The notes: generated from the letters alone by a model not told the origin. DNA of 64,000 nucleotides from Arthrobacter pascens (GCF_030815585.1 NZ_JAUSWY010000001.1:1488001-1552000); one strand, 5' to 3'. Shown: positions 29,204-38,569, numbered from the stretch's first letter. Program-made: numbers and translations.

Positions 29204-29941
29204 ATGTCCACAGCAGTACCGGCCGTCCCTGCCAAGGCTGCGGCCCGCCCGGCTACCGGCGTCCGCTCCAAGGCTCCCACCCTCCGCTTTGAGCGGACCT
29301 TCAAAGAGCGGGGCGCCCGCTACCTTGCCGGTGTCGACGAAGTGGGCCGAGGCGCCTTAGCCGGACCCGTGAGCGTGGGGATCGCCGTCGTCGACCTCCA
29401 CACCCAGAAGCCGCTGTCCGGCGTGCGGGACAGCAAGCTGCTCAACCCTGCCGAGAGGGAGCGTCTCGAGCCGTTGGTCAGGAGCTGGAGTGTCGCCTCG
29501 GCAGTGGGGCACGCCTCGGCGCAGGAGATCGACACGCTGGGCATTATCGCGGCCCTTCGGTTGGCCGGTACACGCGCATGGTCGGACATCCTTGCCGCAG
29601 GGGTCACCCCGGACATGGTGCTGCTGGATGGCAGCCACAACTGGCTCTCGCCGGCGGAGCAGCTCTCCCTTTTCGATCAGACGGCCACGGATCCCGGATG
29701 CGACGCCCCGGTTCATACCCGCATCAAAGCAGACATGCAGTGCCTGAGCGTCGCGGCAGCCAGTGTGATTGCCAAGGTGGAACGCGATCAGCGGATGCGC
29801 GAACTGCACGTTGAATACCCGGAGTTCGGCTGGGACGTCAACAAGGGATATGCCACGGCGTTCCACCGTGACGTGCTCCGCGCGGCCGGGCCCACGCCCT
29901 ACCACCGGGTGAGCTGGAACCTCCTCGGCGGCGAACTCTGA
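29204..29941 (+). CDS. rnhB: Ribonuclease HII
   Basis: Cleaves RNA from RNA–DNA hybrids and removes misincorporated ribonucleotides. The ATG at 29204 lies two bases after the lepB stop; an upstream in-frame start at 29129 would overlap lepB by 70 bp. The first acidic pair lies in [20 protein letters not shown]. Further features are [21 protein letters not shown] with an Asp, [21 protein letters not shown] and HRVSW. The 245 residues include a 40-residue Ala/Pro-rich leader. Confidence 0.95.
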   Translation: MSTAVPAVPAKAAARPATGVRSKAPTLRFERTFKERGARYLAGVDEVGRGALAGPVSVGIAVVDLHTQKPLSGVRDSKLLNPAERERLEPLVRSWSVASAVGHASAQEIDTLGIIAALRLAGTRAWSDILAAGVTPDMVLLDGSHNWLSPAEQLSLFDQTATDPGCDAPVHTRIKADMQCLSVAAASVIAKVERDQRMRELHVEYPEFGWDVNKGYATAFHRDVLRAAGPTPYHRVSWNLLGGEL

Positions 29942-29995
29942 TTCCTGGCTCTGGTCGTGGCTCCTGCAGCCCGCTGGATGGTGCAAGATGGAAGC

Positions 29996-30322
29996 ATGAG
30001 TGCTGAGGACCTTGAAAACTACGAAACCGACATGGAGCTGCAGCTCTACCGCGAGTACCGCGATGTTGTCGGGCTGTTCAGCTACGTTGTCGAGACCGAA
30101 AGGCGCTTCTACCTGGCCAACCACGTTGACCTGCAGGCCCGCAGCGCCGACGGCGAGGTCTACTTCGACCTGACGCTGCAAGACGCGTGGGTCTGGGACG
30201 TCTACCGCTCGGCACGCTTCGTCAAGAGTGTCCGGGTCCTCACCTTCAAGGACGTCAACGTTGAAGAGCTTCCGCGCAACGAGGAACTGGCGCTGCCCAA
30301 GGACGTTGACCTCGGTAACTGA
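29996..30322 (+). CDS. DUF2469 family protein
   Basis: A 108-residue acidic protein, MSAEDLENYETDMELQLYREYRDVVGLFSYVVETERRFYLAN onward in two halves, which is very highly conserved in actinobacteria. It is nearly always found between rnhB and yraN, as here. The ATG at 29996 begins the conserved region; earlier in-frame codons lack similarity. No catalytic motif or membrane segment is visible. The function is unknown; conserved context suggests a role linked to translation, RNA or secretion. Confidence 0.92.
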   Translation: MSAEDLENYETDMELQLYREYRDVVGLFSYVVETERRFYLANHVDLQARSADGEVYFDLTLQDAWVWDVYRSARFVKSVRVLTFKDVNVEELPRNEELALPKDVDLGN

Positions 30323-30443
30323 TGTCGGTCTGCCGGTTGACTGCTCCTCCACATAGGACCCTCCGTAGCCGAGTTACTCACATAGGGAATTAGGTCCCTG
30401 TCCTCTGTGCCCCTGTCCCTGCAGGCTGGTCGCGGAGGTAGAT

Positions 30444-30800
30444 ATGAAATCCAAAGACCTGTTGGGCCGTCGCGGCGAGGAGCTCGCCGCCGGATATCTT
30501 GAATCGCTGGGCATGCTGGTGGTGGAACGCAACTGGCGCTGCCCGGACGGCGAAATTGACATCGTGGCCCTGGACGCCGATGTCCTTGTCATTGCCGAGG
30601 TGAAGACCCGCCGCTCCCTGGACTACGGGCATCCGTTTGAAGCGGTGGGGCCCGAAAAGCTGGCGCGCCTGCATCGGCTCGGATCGGCGTGGTGCCGGGA
30701 CCGGGAGCTGCGGATGCCGCTGCGGCGCGTGGACGTCATCGCCGTGGTTGACGACGGCGGCGGAGAGCCCCGGGTAGAACACCTCAAGGGGGTGGGGTAG
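30444..30800 (+). CDS. UPF0102 (YraN) family nuclease-like protein
   Basis: 118 residues with an endonuclease-like fold. LLGRRGEELAAGYLESLGM, then RNWRCPDGEIDIVALDADVLVIAEVKTRR, contains the D-x(n)-ExK catalytic-site pattern of Holliday-resolvase-like nucleases. Activity has not been shown for most family members. The stop is immediately followed by the comM-like ATG, and the yraN–comM–dprA order suggests a role in DNA uptake or recombination. Confidence 0.93.
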   Translation: MKSKDLLGRRGEELAAGYLESLGMLVVERNWRCPDGEIDIVALDADVLVIAEVKTRRSLDYGHPFEAVGPEKLARLHRLGSAWCRDRELRMPLRRVDVIAVVDDGGGEPRVEHLKGVG

Positions 30801-32345
30801 ATGGCATTGGGCCGGACCTACTCGGTGGCACTCGTGGGGCTGAACGGGTACATCGTGGAGGTCGAGGCCGACATCGGACAGACCCTGCCCGCTTTTGTGA
30901 TCCTGGGTCTGCCCGATGCGGCACTGAACGAGGCCAAGGAGCGAATCCGTTCCGCCGCGAAAAACTCAGGGATCCCGCTGAGCCGGAGAAAAATCACGGC
31001 CAACCTGATCCCTGCGTCCCTGCCTAAGCGTGGTTCCGGTTTTGACCTGGCCGTCACTATGGCCGTGCTGCGGGCGGCGAATGACATCCGGCCCACTGAG
31101 CGGACGGTCTTCATTGCTGAACTCGGGCTGGACGGCCGGCTCAGGCCGGTACGGGGCATTCTGCCGGCAGTGATGGCAGCTGTACAGGCCGGTTACCCCG
31201 AGGTCGTGGTGGCGCAGGCCAACCTGGCCGAAGCTTCCTTGGTACCCGGAGCCAACGTCAGGGGTTACCGCACCCTCGCCCGCCTTGCCCTCGATTTCGG
31301 TGCCGACCCGCAGGAACTGGCGCTGGACTTCGAGCCAGAGGAAGAGGCCGACCTCGGGGACGCTGCAGCGGGCATCCAGACAATACCCGACATGGCTGAC
31401 GTGTCGGGCCAAGGCGACGCCCGGCGGGCGCTGGAAGTGGCTGCGGCGGGAGCCCATCACCTGCTTCTGACAGGGCCGCCCGGCGCAGGCAAGACCATGC
31501 TCGCAGAGAGGCTGCCGGGGCTCCTGCCGGACCTCGCGGACAACGAGGCCATGGAAGTCACCGCCATACATTCGCTCTGCGGCCTGCCATCCTCTGCTGT
31601 CCAGCTCCTGCGGCGGCCGCCCTTTGAAAACCCGCATCACTCGGCCACGGCTGCCGCCATCATTGGCGGCGGGTCAGGGCTTCCCCGCCCGGGTGCAGCG
31701 TCAAGGGCCCACCGTGGAGTCCTGTTCCTTGACGAGGCACCCGAATATGAACGCCGTGTCCTGGATGCCCTCCGCCAGCCGTTGGAGAGCGGGGAACTGG
31801 TCATTCACCGTTCCGCGGGAACTGCTGCCTATCCGGCCCGGTTTCAGCTGGTCCTCGCTGCAAACCCGTGCCCCTGCGGCAAGGCGTCAGGCAAGGGGCT
31901 GGACTGCACCTGCACTCCCATGATGCGGCGCCGATACCTCGCAAGGATGTCAGGACCCTTGCTGGACCGGGTGGATATCCAACTCCAGGTGGAGCGCGTC
32001 TCCCTGGCCGACTTCGGCCAGGCGGGCTCCGAAGAGGACACGGCATCCGTAGCGCAGCGTGTACGCGATGCCCGCCGCCGCCAGACCGAACGGCTGCAGA
32101 CCCTGGGCCTGGAAACCAACTCGCAGGTGCCGGGGCGGATCCTGCGCGGTGATCTCCGGCTCCCGTCAGCCTCCACCAAGATCCTCGACCATTCGCTCGA
32201 GCGGGGTGTGCTGACGGCACGCGGTTACGACAGGGTGCTGCGCCTGGCCTGGACGCTGGCCGACCTTGCGCATCGCGACAGACCGGACACAAACGACATC
32301 GGACAGGCGCTGAGCCTCCGGCAGGCTGCCTCGGCAGCGGCGTGA
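30801..32345 (+). CDS. comM: YifB/ComM family Mg-chelatase-like AAA+ ATPase
   Basis: 514 residues. The N-terminal Lon-protease-like domain (GLPDAALNEAKERIRSA, PKRGSGFDLAVTMAVL) precedes the AAA+ core with Walker A TGPPGAGKTMLAERL and Walker B GVLFLDEAPEY. A zinc-ribbon-like CPCGKASGKGLDCTC follows, and then a C-terminal Mg-chelatase-type domain. In Vibrio ComM drives branch migration during natural transformation. It begins at the base after the yraN-family stop, and dprA follows after 12 bp. Confidence 0.93.
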   Translation: MALGRTYSVALVGLNGYIVEVEADIGQTLPAFVILGLPDAALNEAKERIRSAAKNSGIPLSRRKITANLIPASLPKRGSGFDLAVTMAVLRAANDIRPTERTVFIAELGLDGRLRPVRGILPAVMAAVQAGYPEVVVAQANLAEASLVPGANVRGYRTLARLALDFGADPQELALDFEPEEEADLGDAAAGIQTIPDMADVSGQGDARRALEVAAAGAHHLLLTGPPGAGKTMLAERLPGLLPDLADNEAMEVTAIHSLCGLPSSAVQLLRRPPFENPHHSATAAAIIGGGSGLPRPGAASRAHRGVLFLDEAPEYERRVLDALRQPLESGELVIHRSAGTAAYPARFQLVLAANPCPCGKASGKGLDCTCTPMMRRRYLARMSGPLLDRVDIQLQVERVSLADFGQAGSEEDTASVAQRVRDARRRQTERLQTLGLETNSQVPGRILRGDLRLPSASTKILDHSLERGVLTARGYDRVLRLAWTLADLAHRDRPDTNDIGQALSLRQAASAAA

Positions 32346-32357
32346 AGGAAGACACAC

Positions 32358-33542
32358 ATGGACAACGAAAGGATTGCCCGCGCTGCACTGTCACGACTGA
32401 TGGAACCCCAGGACGCCGCGGGCCTTGCCCTGGTTCGTGCTGTGGGAGGCACAGATGCCTTGAGGATCGCCACCGGACAGTTGACTGCAGGCCCGGAGCT
32501 GGAGCAGGAAATCACGGGGTTGCTGGCGGACAACGGTGCCGGAACCAGCTGGGCCGGTATGGCTGCAGCACTGAAGCGCTGGGCTCCGCGCATCCCCGAC
32601 CTCGCCCCTGAGCGGGACCTGGCCACCATGGCGCGTCTCGGCGGCCGGTTGATAGTTCCATCGGACGAACTGTGGCCCGCTCAGCTCGCCGACCTTGGCA
32701 TCCAGGAACCCATCTGCCTCTGGTGGCGGGGCCTGGAACAGCAACTGCCGCCCGCCGCGCAATGCGTGGCCCTGGTGGGGTCCCGCGACAGCACCAGCTA
32801 CGGTGCTTCCGTGACGGGGGACCTTGCGTATTCACTGGCACAGCGTGGCTTCACGGTGGTGTCGGGCGGGGCATACGGCATTGATGCCCACGCCCACAGG
32901 GCAGCCCTGGCCGGGGGTTCGGCGGCAGTGCCCACTATTGCGGTTATGGCAGGCGGCGTGGATCGTTTCTATCCCTCCGGCAACGAGGACCTCCTGCGTG
33001 CCGTCTGCAACCAGGGTGCGCTGATGGCGGAGGTTCCACCGGGATCTGCCCCCACCCGCTACCGCTTCCTGCAGCGCAACAGACTCATAGCCGCCCTGTC
33101 CGCAGTGACGGTGGTAGTGGAAGCCCGTTGGCGTTCCGGTGCGCTGAACACCGCGCATCATGCGGAGATGCTGGGGCGTGCGGTGGGCGCTGTTCCCGGC
33201 TCCGTACACAGCGCCAATTCGGCGGGCTGCCACCGGCTGCTCCGGGACGGTGGAGCCGTCTGCGTCACTGATGCCGCCGAAATCGCCGAGCTGGCGTCGC
33301 CCAGCGGGGAAGCCCTGACCGAGACCCGGGGCGGGCACGCAGCCGCCCACGACGGACTGACCCTTGAGGATCTGATCCTCCTCGACGCCCTGCCGCTAAG
33401 GTCCACGAGCTCCGTAGACAAACTTTGTGCTGTCGCCGGGCTCAGCCAGGAATCCGTGCGCGCGGGCCTGGGCAGGCTGGGGTTGCTCGGGCTTGCCGCG
33501 TGGGAGCGGGGAGGCTGGAAGCGGGCCAAGGAATCAGGTTAG
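32358..33542 (+). CDS. dprA: DNA-processing protein DprA
   Basis: Loads RecA onto incoming single-stranded DNA during transformation; widespread also in non-competent bacteria. The 394 residues have an N-terminal helical region (about 1-90) and the Rossmann-like core with CVALVGSRDSTSYG, VVSGGAYGIDAHAHRAAL, APTRYRFLQRNRLIAAL and VVEARWRSGALNTAHHA. A C-terminal winged-helix-like domain follows. GAAGGAAG precedes the ATG. Together with comM it makes up a conserved pair. Confidence 0.94.
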   Translation: MDNERIARAALSRLMEPQDAAGLALVRAVGGTDALRIATGQLTAGPELEQEITGLLADNGAGTSWAGMAAALKRWAPRIPDLAPERDLATMARLGGRLIVPSDELWPAQLADLGIQEPICLWWRGLEQQLPPAAQCVALVGSRDSTSYGASVTGDLAYSLAQRGFTVVSGGAYGIDAHAHRAALAGGSAAVPTIAVMAGGVDRFYPSGNEDLLRAVCNQGALMAEVPPGSAPTRYRFLQRNRLIAALSAVTVVVEARWRSGALNTAHHAEMLGRAVGAVPGSVHSANSAGCHRLLRDGGAVCVTDAAEIAELASPSGEALTETRGGHAAAHDGLTLEDLILLDALPLRSTSSVDKLCAVAGLSQESVRAGLGRLGLLGLAAWERGGWKRAKESG

Positions 33543-33592
33543 TTCCTGTGTCCCTTGCGTGATTGCGGGCCAAATGCTGGGAAAGTAGGAGA

Positions 33593-34519
33593 GTGGACAA
33601 TCAGGAACTGCCCCCGGCGCTGGAGCAGGCACTCGGTGGCTTTGGCAGATATCTGGAAGGTGAGCGGGCCAGGTCGGCGCACACACTGCGTGCCTACCTC
33701 TCAGACCTTCGAAGCCTCCTGGAGTACGCCGCGTCCGAAGGCATCATTGAGCTGCCCGGTCTTGAGCTTGGGACCCTGCGGCGCTGGCTCGGGGCGCAAA
33801 ACCAGGCAGGGATGTCCCGCTCCACCCTTGCCCGGAGATCGGCCACGGCGCGGTCCTTCACCGCCTGGGCTATGCGGGAAGACCTCATCGGAACCGATCC
33901 GGCGCTGCGGCTCAGGGCTCCGAGGAGGGAAAAATCGTTGCCAGGGGTTCTGCAGTCACAGCAGCTCACCAGATTGCTCGGCGGACTGGCGGAAGCGGCC
34001 GCCGAAGGGGCGCCCTTGCCCGTACGCAACCGGGCCATGGTGGAGCTTCTGTATGCGACCGGACTGCGGGTCGGAGAACTCGCCGGCATGGATGTGGACG
34101 ACCTCAACCCGGACCGCCGCACCCTGCGCGTGATCGGCAAGGGCAACAAGGAACGGACAGTTCCCTATGGTGTCCCGGCTGCTGTCGCCGTCGACGACTG
34201 GCTCCGGCGGGGCAGGCCAATGCTGGCCAAGGAACACAGCGGAACCGCCCTCTTCCTGGGATCCCGGGGCAACAGGGTGGACCAGCGGCAGGTCCGGGCC
34301 GTGGTGAAAGACGTCTTTGAGGCACTCGGTGACACCTCCGCCACCGGGCCGCACGCGCTGAGGCACTCAGCGGCAACACACCTGCTGGACGGCGGCGCGG
34401 ACCTGAGGGCCGTGCAGGAAATCCTGGGGCACAGCAGCCTGGCCACTACCCAGATCTATACCCATGTGTCAGTGGACCGGCTCAGGAAGAGCTATCAGCA
34501 GGCACATCCACGGGCCTGA
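33593..34519 (+). CDS. xerC: Tyrosine recombinase XerC
   Basis: Resolves chromosome dimers at dif sites with XerD. From the GTG at 33593 the protein is 308 residues: an SAM-like N-domain (EGERARSAHTLRAYLSDL) and the catalytic domain with Arg in YATGLRVGELAGMDVDD, HALRHSAATHLLDGGADL, LGHSSLATTQIYTH and the nucleophile Tyr in IYTHVS. An upstream TTG at 33563 is possible, since AGGAG almost touches the GTG. It ends the conserved block, as in related genomes, which argues against a phage integrase. Confidence 0.93.
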   Translation: MDNQELPPALEQALGGFGRYLEGERARSAHTLRAYLSDLRSLLEYAASEGIIELPGLELGTLRRWLGAQNQAGMSRSTLARRSATARSFTAWAMREDLIGTDPALRLRAPRREKSLPGVLQSQQLTRLLGGLAEAAAEGAPLPVRNRAMVELLYATGLRVGELAGMDVDDLNPDRRTLRVIGKGNKERTVPYGVPAAVAVDDWLRRGRPMLAKEHSGTALFLGSRGNRVDQRQVRAVVKDVFEALGDTSATGPHALRHSAATHLLDGGADLRAVQEILGHSSLATTQIYTHVSVDRLRKSYQQAHPRA

Positions 34520-34543
34520 CACCATCGCACGCTCATGTCCTTC

Positions 34544-34870
34544 TCATAGGGGCTTCGACAGGCGCTCGCACTCGTACCACAGCCGCTTCCCTGCTTCCGG
34601 ATCCGAACCCATGCCGGGCGTCGGCAGCTGCTTTTGCTTCGCCCAGAAGCTGCCGGAGACCGCCCCAGCCTCGGCGGAGCTCACGAGCCAGATGACGGAG
34701 CCGGCTGCCTTCTCGGCGGAACTGCCGAACGTGCTCATCATCCAGCGGAATGGGCCGCCGACGTCGTGGAGAGAGCCGTGTGCTTGAACAGGTCCGGGTG
34801 CGGCGTTCATCACCACACCCGTCCCACGCAGGCGATCAGCGAGCTCCTGTATGAAGAGAACGCGGGCGAG
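34544..34870 (-). pseudogene. C-terminal remnant of a short-chain dehydrogenase
   Basis: The minus-strand frame reads ARVLFIQELADRLRGTGVVMNA, then SVIWLVSSAEAGAVSGSFWAKQK and DPEAGKRLWYECERLSKPL. This matches the C-terminal third of retinol-dehydrogenase-like SDR proteins, downstream of their YxxxK motif. The Rossmann motif and active site are missing, and upstream codons show no similarity. The rest of the 34520-35164 interval shows no gene. This looks like a decaying gene beside xerC. Confidence 0.6.
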
Positions 34871-35164
34871 CATCGCCATGGTACATCCGGAGCCATTTCG
34901 AGAGACCCCGTCCCACGCAATTCTCCCTGAGGACGGGACGTGACGAATTGCACTGGCGTAATTAGGCGGCGTACGGCACAATAAGACTCAAGTCCGGCAA
35001 CTTTCAAGTTTTGCTTGAAGCTCATCGCTTCACGCATCACCGCAAGTCCGGACACAGCTTAATAATCAGGCAGGGAGTACCGGCGTCGTAGGGATACGGC
35101 ACAGCACAGTTCCATCCAGGCAGAGGTCGTTGGGGAAGACGTACCTACAGCTATGGAGGATGGA

Positions 35165-35668
35165 ATGTCTGTTGCAATGACCCGCGGTGTGTTGTTCGTT
35201 CACTCGGCCCCTACCGCATTGTGCCCGCATGTTGAATGGGCCATTGGATCCGTCGTGGACAAGCGGACGGATCTTGAGTGGACCCCTCAGCCTGCCGCGC
35301 CCGGAATGTTCCGGGCGGAGCTCTCCTGGACGGGTACACCCGGAACCGGGTCCCAGCTGGCGTCCGCGCTTCGCGGCTGGGCACACCTCCGCTATGAAGT
35401 CACCGAGGAACCCAGTCAGGGAGTTGATGGTGGCCGCTGGTCGCACACTCCCGAGCTGGGCATCTTCCATGCCGTGACGGACGTGCACGGCAACATCATG
35501 GTCTCGGAAGACAGGATCCGCTACGCCTACGAGTCCGGCGCCGGCGACCCGTCCGCCGTCTATCATGAACTCTCGCTGGCGCTCGGCGAGGCGTGGGACG
35601 AGGAGCTCGAACCATTCCGTCACGCTGCCGAGGGTGCCCCGGTGCGCTGGCTGCACCAGGTGGGCTGA
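35165..35668 (+). CDS. DUF3145 family protein
   Basis: 167 residues, conserved across actinobacteria and typically situated near fab genes. ATG 35165 is preferred because GGAGG (35155-35159) lies 5 nt upstream; ATG 35153 overlaps that site. The sequence RGVLFVHSAPTALCPHVEWAI has a possible metal- or nucleotide-binding His/Cys set, but no catalytic motif can be assigned. There is no signal peptide. It is transcribed towards the fab cluster, separated by the terminator at 35729-35761. Confidence 0.9.
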   Translation: MSVAMTRGVLFVHSAPTALCPHVEWAIGSVVDKRTDLEWTPQPAAPGMFRAELSWTGTPGTGSQLASALRGWAHLRYEVTEEPSQGVDGGRWSHTPELGIFHAVTDVHGNIMVSEDRIRYAYESGAGDPSAVYHELSLALGEAWDEELEPFRHAAEGAPVRWLHQVG

Positions 35669-35728
35669 CCCCAACCTTCGACGCATCCGCACCTGTCCTC
35701 ATGTAAGGATGTGCCGCTCCATAGCAGT

Positions 35729-35761
35729 AAAGGAGGCCCCGCCGTCGGCGGGGCCTCCTTT
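35729..35761. terminator. Bidirectional terminator between DUF3145 gene and fabF
   Basis: A perfect 15-bp stem (35729-35743 with 35747-35761) with a 3-nt loop. AAA/TTT at the ends gives each strand a short U-run. It lies between convergent genes. Confidence 0.9.
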
Positions 35762-35781
35762 ATACTGTTACTTCGCTGGGG

Positions 35782-37017
35782 CTAGATGCTCCGTACAGCG
35801 ATGACGGCGTTGTGGCCGCCGAAGCCGAACGAGTTGCTCAGTGCCACGATGTTGCCGGCAGGCAGCTCGCGGGCGGAGGTGACGACGTCGAGCGGGATCT
35901 CCGGATCCTGGTTTTCCAGGTTGATGGTGACCGGAGCCTTGCGTTCATAGACGGCCAGCACTGTGAGGACTGCCTCTACGGCGCCTGAGGCGCCCAGGAG
36001 GTGGCCCATCTGCGACTTCGTTGCGGAGACCGCCACGTGATCGATGTGGGTCCCCAGGGCCGCGCGGAGCGCCGTGTACTCGGGCTTGTCGCCCACGGGC
36101 GTGGATGTTGCATGAGCATTGACATGCACGACGTCGTCGGCCTGGATCCGGCCGTCGAACATGGCTGCCTTCAAGGCACGGGTTGCACCGAGGCCTTCGG
36201 GGTCCGGGGCAGTGATGTGGTAGGCGTCCGCTGTGACAGACGTGCCGGCCAGTTCGCCGTAGATGCGGGCACCGCGGGCCAGCGCATGCTCCTCCGCTTC
36301 GAGGACCAGCGCACCGGCGCCTTCACCCATCACAAAGCCGTCGCGGCCCAGGTCGTAGGGGCGTGAGGCGCCCTGGGGGTCCTCGTTCCGGCGTGAGAGG
36401 GCCTGCATCGAGGCAAACGCCGCAAGGGGCATGGGGTGGATGGCCGCCTCGGCGCCCCCGCACATGACCACGTCGGCCTTGCCGGAGCGGATCAGGTCCA
36501 GGCCCAGGTGGAGGGCCTCTGTGCCCGAAGCGCAGGCGGAAACAGGGGTGTGGGCGCCGGCGCGTGCACCAAGGTCAAGGCTGACGGCCGCCGCGACGCC
36601 GTTGGGCATCAGCATGGGCACCGTCATGGGGAGTACACGGCGGGGGCCCTTTTCCTTCAGTGTGTCCCACGCGTCCAGGAGCGTCCAGACGCCGCCGATG
36701 CCGGTGGCGAAGGCAACAGCAAGGCGGTCGTGGTCGATCTCCGTGATGCCGGAGTCCGCCCATGCCTCGCGGGAGGCGATCACGCCGAACTGGGTGGACG
36801 GATCCATCCGCTTCGCCTCGACGCGGCCCAGGACTTCAAGGGCGGGCGTGCTGCAACGCGCGGCAAAGTGGACAGGAAGCTCATACTTGGCAACCCAGTC
36901 GTCCTCCAGGGTGCGGGCACCGGAGACCCCCTTGAGCGCGTTCGTCCACATAGTGGGTACGTCGCCGCCGATGGGCGTGGTGGCACCCAGACCGGTTATG
37001 ACTACTTTGCGTGTCAT
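35782..37017 (-). CDS. fabF: 3-oxoacyl-[acyl-carrier-protein] synthase II
   Basis: The condensing enzyme that elongates acyl-ACP with malonyl-ACP. The ATG at 37017 gives MTRKVVITGLGATTPIGGD; longer in-frame codons upstream lack similarity. The active-site Cys lies in VSACASGTEAL, the two catalytic His in NAHATSTPVGD and KSQMGHLLGASG, and the Lys in SATKSQMGH. The 411 residues are normal. Last gene of the fabD-fabH-acpP-fabF operon; two hairpins separate it from acpP. Confidence 0.97.
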   Translation of the reverse strand: MTRKVVITGLGATTPIGGDVPTMWTNALKGVSGARTLEDDWVAKYELPVHFAARCSTPALEVLGRVEAKRMDPSTQFGVIASREAWADSGITEIDHDRLAVAFATGIGGVWTLLDAWDTLKEKGPRRVLPMTVPMLMPNGVAAAVSLDLGARAGAHTPVSACASGTEALHLGLDLIRSGKADVVMCGGAEAAIHPMPLAAFASMQALSRRNEDPQGASRPYDLGRDGFVMGEGAGALVLEAEEHALARGARIYGELAGTSVTADAYHITAPDPEGLGATRALKAAMFDGRIQADDVVHVNAHATSTPVGDKPEYTALRAALGTHIDHVAVSATKSQMGHLLGASGAVEAVLTVLAVYERKAPVTINLENQDPEIPLDVVTSARELPAGNIVALSNSFGFGGHNAVIAVRSI

Positions 37018-37110
37018 GGGATCACTCTCTGTCGGTGGGCAGGCCGTGCCGGTATTCTCCGGCGGGTCCCGCGTGTGGGGTGTGCGGCATCTGACTGCCG
37101 GGGGATGCGG

Positions 37111-37170
37111 TGGACTGCCGGTCCGGTGAAATGTCCGCACCGGCAGTCCAGCCAGCCGTAAAGTGGCTGG
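37111..37170 (-). promoter_or_regulatory. Two overlapping hairpins between acpP and fabF
   Basis: A 12-bp inverted repeat (37111-37122 with 37139-37150) and a 7-bp one (37148-37154 with 37164-37170) share three bases, so they cannot fully form together. They fill the 161-nt gap between acpP and fabF. They may act as an RNA-processing or attenuation site that keeps ACP mRNA more abundant than fabF mRNA. Confidence 0.4.
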
Positions 37171-37178
37171 GGCCTTGG

Positions 37179-37424
37179 CTAGGCCTGGGCTCCGGCGATG
37201 AAGCTGACGGCGTCGCCCACGGTCTTGAGGTTCTTGACCTCTTCGTCGGGGATGCGCACGCCGAACTTCTCTTCAGCGTTGACCACGATGGTCATCATTG
37301 AAATGGAGTCGATGTCCAGGTCCTCGGTGAAGGACTTGTCAGGCTCCACAGCCTCGGGGGCCAGGCCGGTCTCTTCGTTGACGATTTCAGCCAAGCCGGC
37401 CAGGATCTCTTCGTTGCTAGCCAT
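37179..37424 (-). CDS. acpP: Acyl carrier protein
   Basis: An 81-residue acidic carrier with the phosphopantetheine attachment Ser in EDLDIDSISMMTIV (DSI motif). MASNEEILAGLAEIVNEETG begins the protein. GGAGCC precedes the ATG on the minus strand. It lies between fabH and fabF, the standard actinobacterial order. The holo form carries growing acyl chains between FabD, FabH, FabF and the reductases encoded elsewhere. Confidence 0.97.
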   Translation of the reverse strand: MASNEEILAGLAEIVNEETGLAPEAVEPDKSFTEDLDIDSISMMTIVVNAEEKFGVRIPDEEVKNLKTVGDAVSFIAGAQA

Positions 37425-37507
37425 TGATGGCTCCTTTTCTTGTTATTGCCGGCAGGGGCTGCCGGAAACGGTGCAGACCGCGGATGCGGCCTGTGGTTGG
37501 GGCGTTC

Positions 37508-38569
37508 CTAGGGAAGGACGATTACCTGGGCGCCGAAGACCAGGCCGGCGCCGAAGCCGATCTGGAGCGCGAGTCCACCGCTCAGCCCGGGGTTTTCCTC
37601 GAGCAGGCGGTGGGTGGCCAGGGGGATGGAAGCAGCTGAGGTGTTGCCGGCGTCGGCGATGTCCCTGGCCACGGTGACGGTTTCGGGCAGCTTCAGCTTC
37701 TTCACCATCTCGTCGATGATGCGCATGTTGGCCTGGTGGGGGATGAAGGCCACAAGGTCTTCCGCCTGGATCCCGGCGGCGTCCAGGGCCTGCTGGGCCA
37801 CCTTCGCCATTTCCCACACAGCCCAGCGGAAGACGGTCTGCCCGTCCTGGCGGAGCGTGGGCCAGAGGTCCTGCGCGGCGGAAATGATGGCCTGGTCGTC
37901 GGATTCGTCGGCCTGGCGGGCGGACGTGCTGAGATCGCGGACGTCAAGCATGGAGCGCGTCATCCCGATGGCATCCCACTTGCTGCCGTCCGAACCCCAC
38001 ACGGAAGGACCGATCCCGGGGGTGTCGGAGGGGCCGATCACTACTGCACCGGCGCCGTCGCCGAGCAGGAACGAAATGGTCCGCTCATGGTTGTCGATGA
38101 CGTCTGAAAGCTTCTCCGCTCCCACCACCAGGACGTATTCGGCCGCACCGGAACGGACCAGAGCATCGCCCTGGGCGATGCCGTAGCAGTACCCGGCACA
38201 GGCGGCAGAGATATCAAAGGCGGGAGCGGGCGTGGCGCCGAGCCGGTCAGCCAGGCTGGCTGCTGCCGACGGCGTGGCGTAGGGGTGCGTGACAGTGGAG
38301 ACTATGACGGCGCCCAGTTGCGAGGCTTCGATGCCTGCCTTCTGCAGGGCCTCCAGCGCTGCGCCTTCGGCCATGTCAATCACGCTGACATCGGCGGGGG
38401 CGCGGTGGCGTGTCACAATGCCGGTACGCTGGCGGATCCACTCATCTGAGGAATCAATCCACTGGCAGACGTCGTCGTTGGTGACGATGATGTCAGGGCG
38501 GTAGGCGCCGATGCCAAGGATGCGGGTGTTCTCTTGGACGGGAGCCTGTTTCAGCGTGGGAACGCTCAT
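37508..38569 (-). CDS. fabH: 3-oxoacyl-[acyl-carrier-protein] synthase III
   Basis: Starts fatty acid synthesis by joining a short or branched acyl-CoA primer to malonyl-ACP. The ATG at 38569 overlaps the fabD stop (ATGA), and 353 residues follow. The active-site Cys lies in SAACAGYCYGIAQG, His in IPHQANMRIID and Asn in GNTSAASIPLA. The N-terminus carries about 15 extra residues before RILGIGAYRPD. Branched primers are expected given the anteiso lipids of this family of bacteria (inference). Confidence 0.96.
   Translation of the reverse strand: MSVPTLKQAPVQENTRILGIGAYRPDIIVTNDDVCQWIDSSDEWIRQRTGIVTRHRAPADVSVIDMAEGAALEALQKAGIEASQLGAVIVSTVTHPYATPSAAASLADRLGATPAPAFDISAACAGYCYGIAQGDALVRSGAAEYVLVVGAEKLSDVIDNHERTISFLLGDGAGAVVIGPSDTPGIGPSVWGSDGSKWDAIGMTRSMLDVRDLSTSARQADESDDQAIISAAQDLWPTLRQDGQTVFRWAVWEMAKVAQQALDAAGIQAEDLVAFIPHQANMRIIDEMVKKLKLPETVTVARDIADAGNTSAASIPLATHRLLEENPGLSGGLALQIGFGAGLVFGAQVIVLP

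Noticed and set aside
33593..34519. Tyrosine recombinase as a phage or island integrase
   Set aside because: Its place after dprA in the conserved block, its length and its motifs fit housekeeping XerC; no att site or tRNA adjoins it.
34871..35164. Small genes between the SDR remnant and the DUF3145 gene
   Set aside because: Short frames on both strands lack ribosome binding sites and any recognisable similarity.
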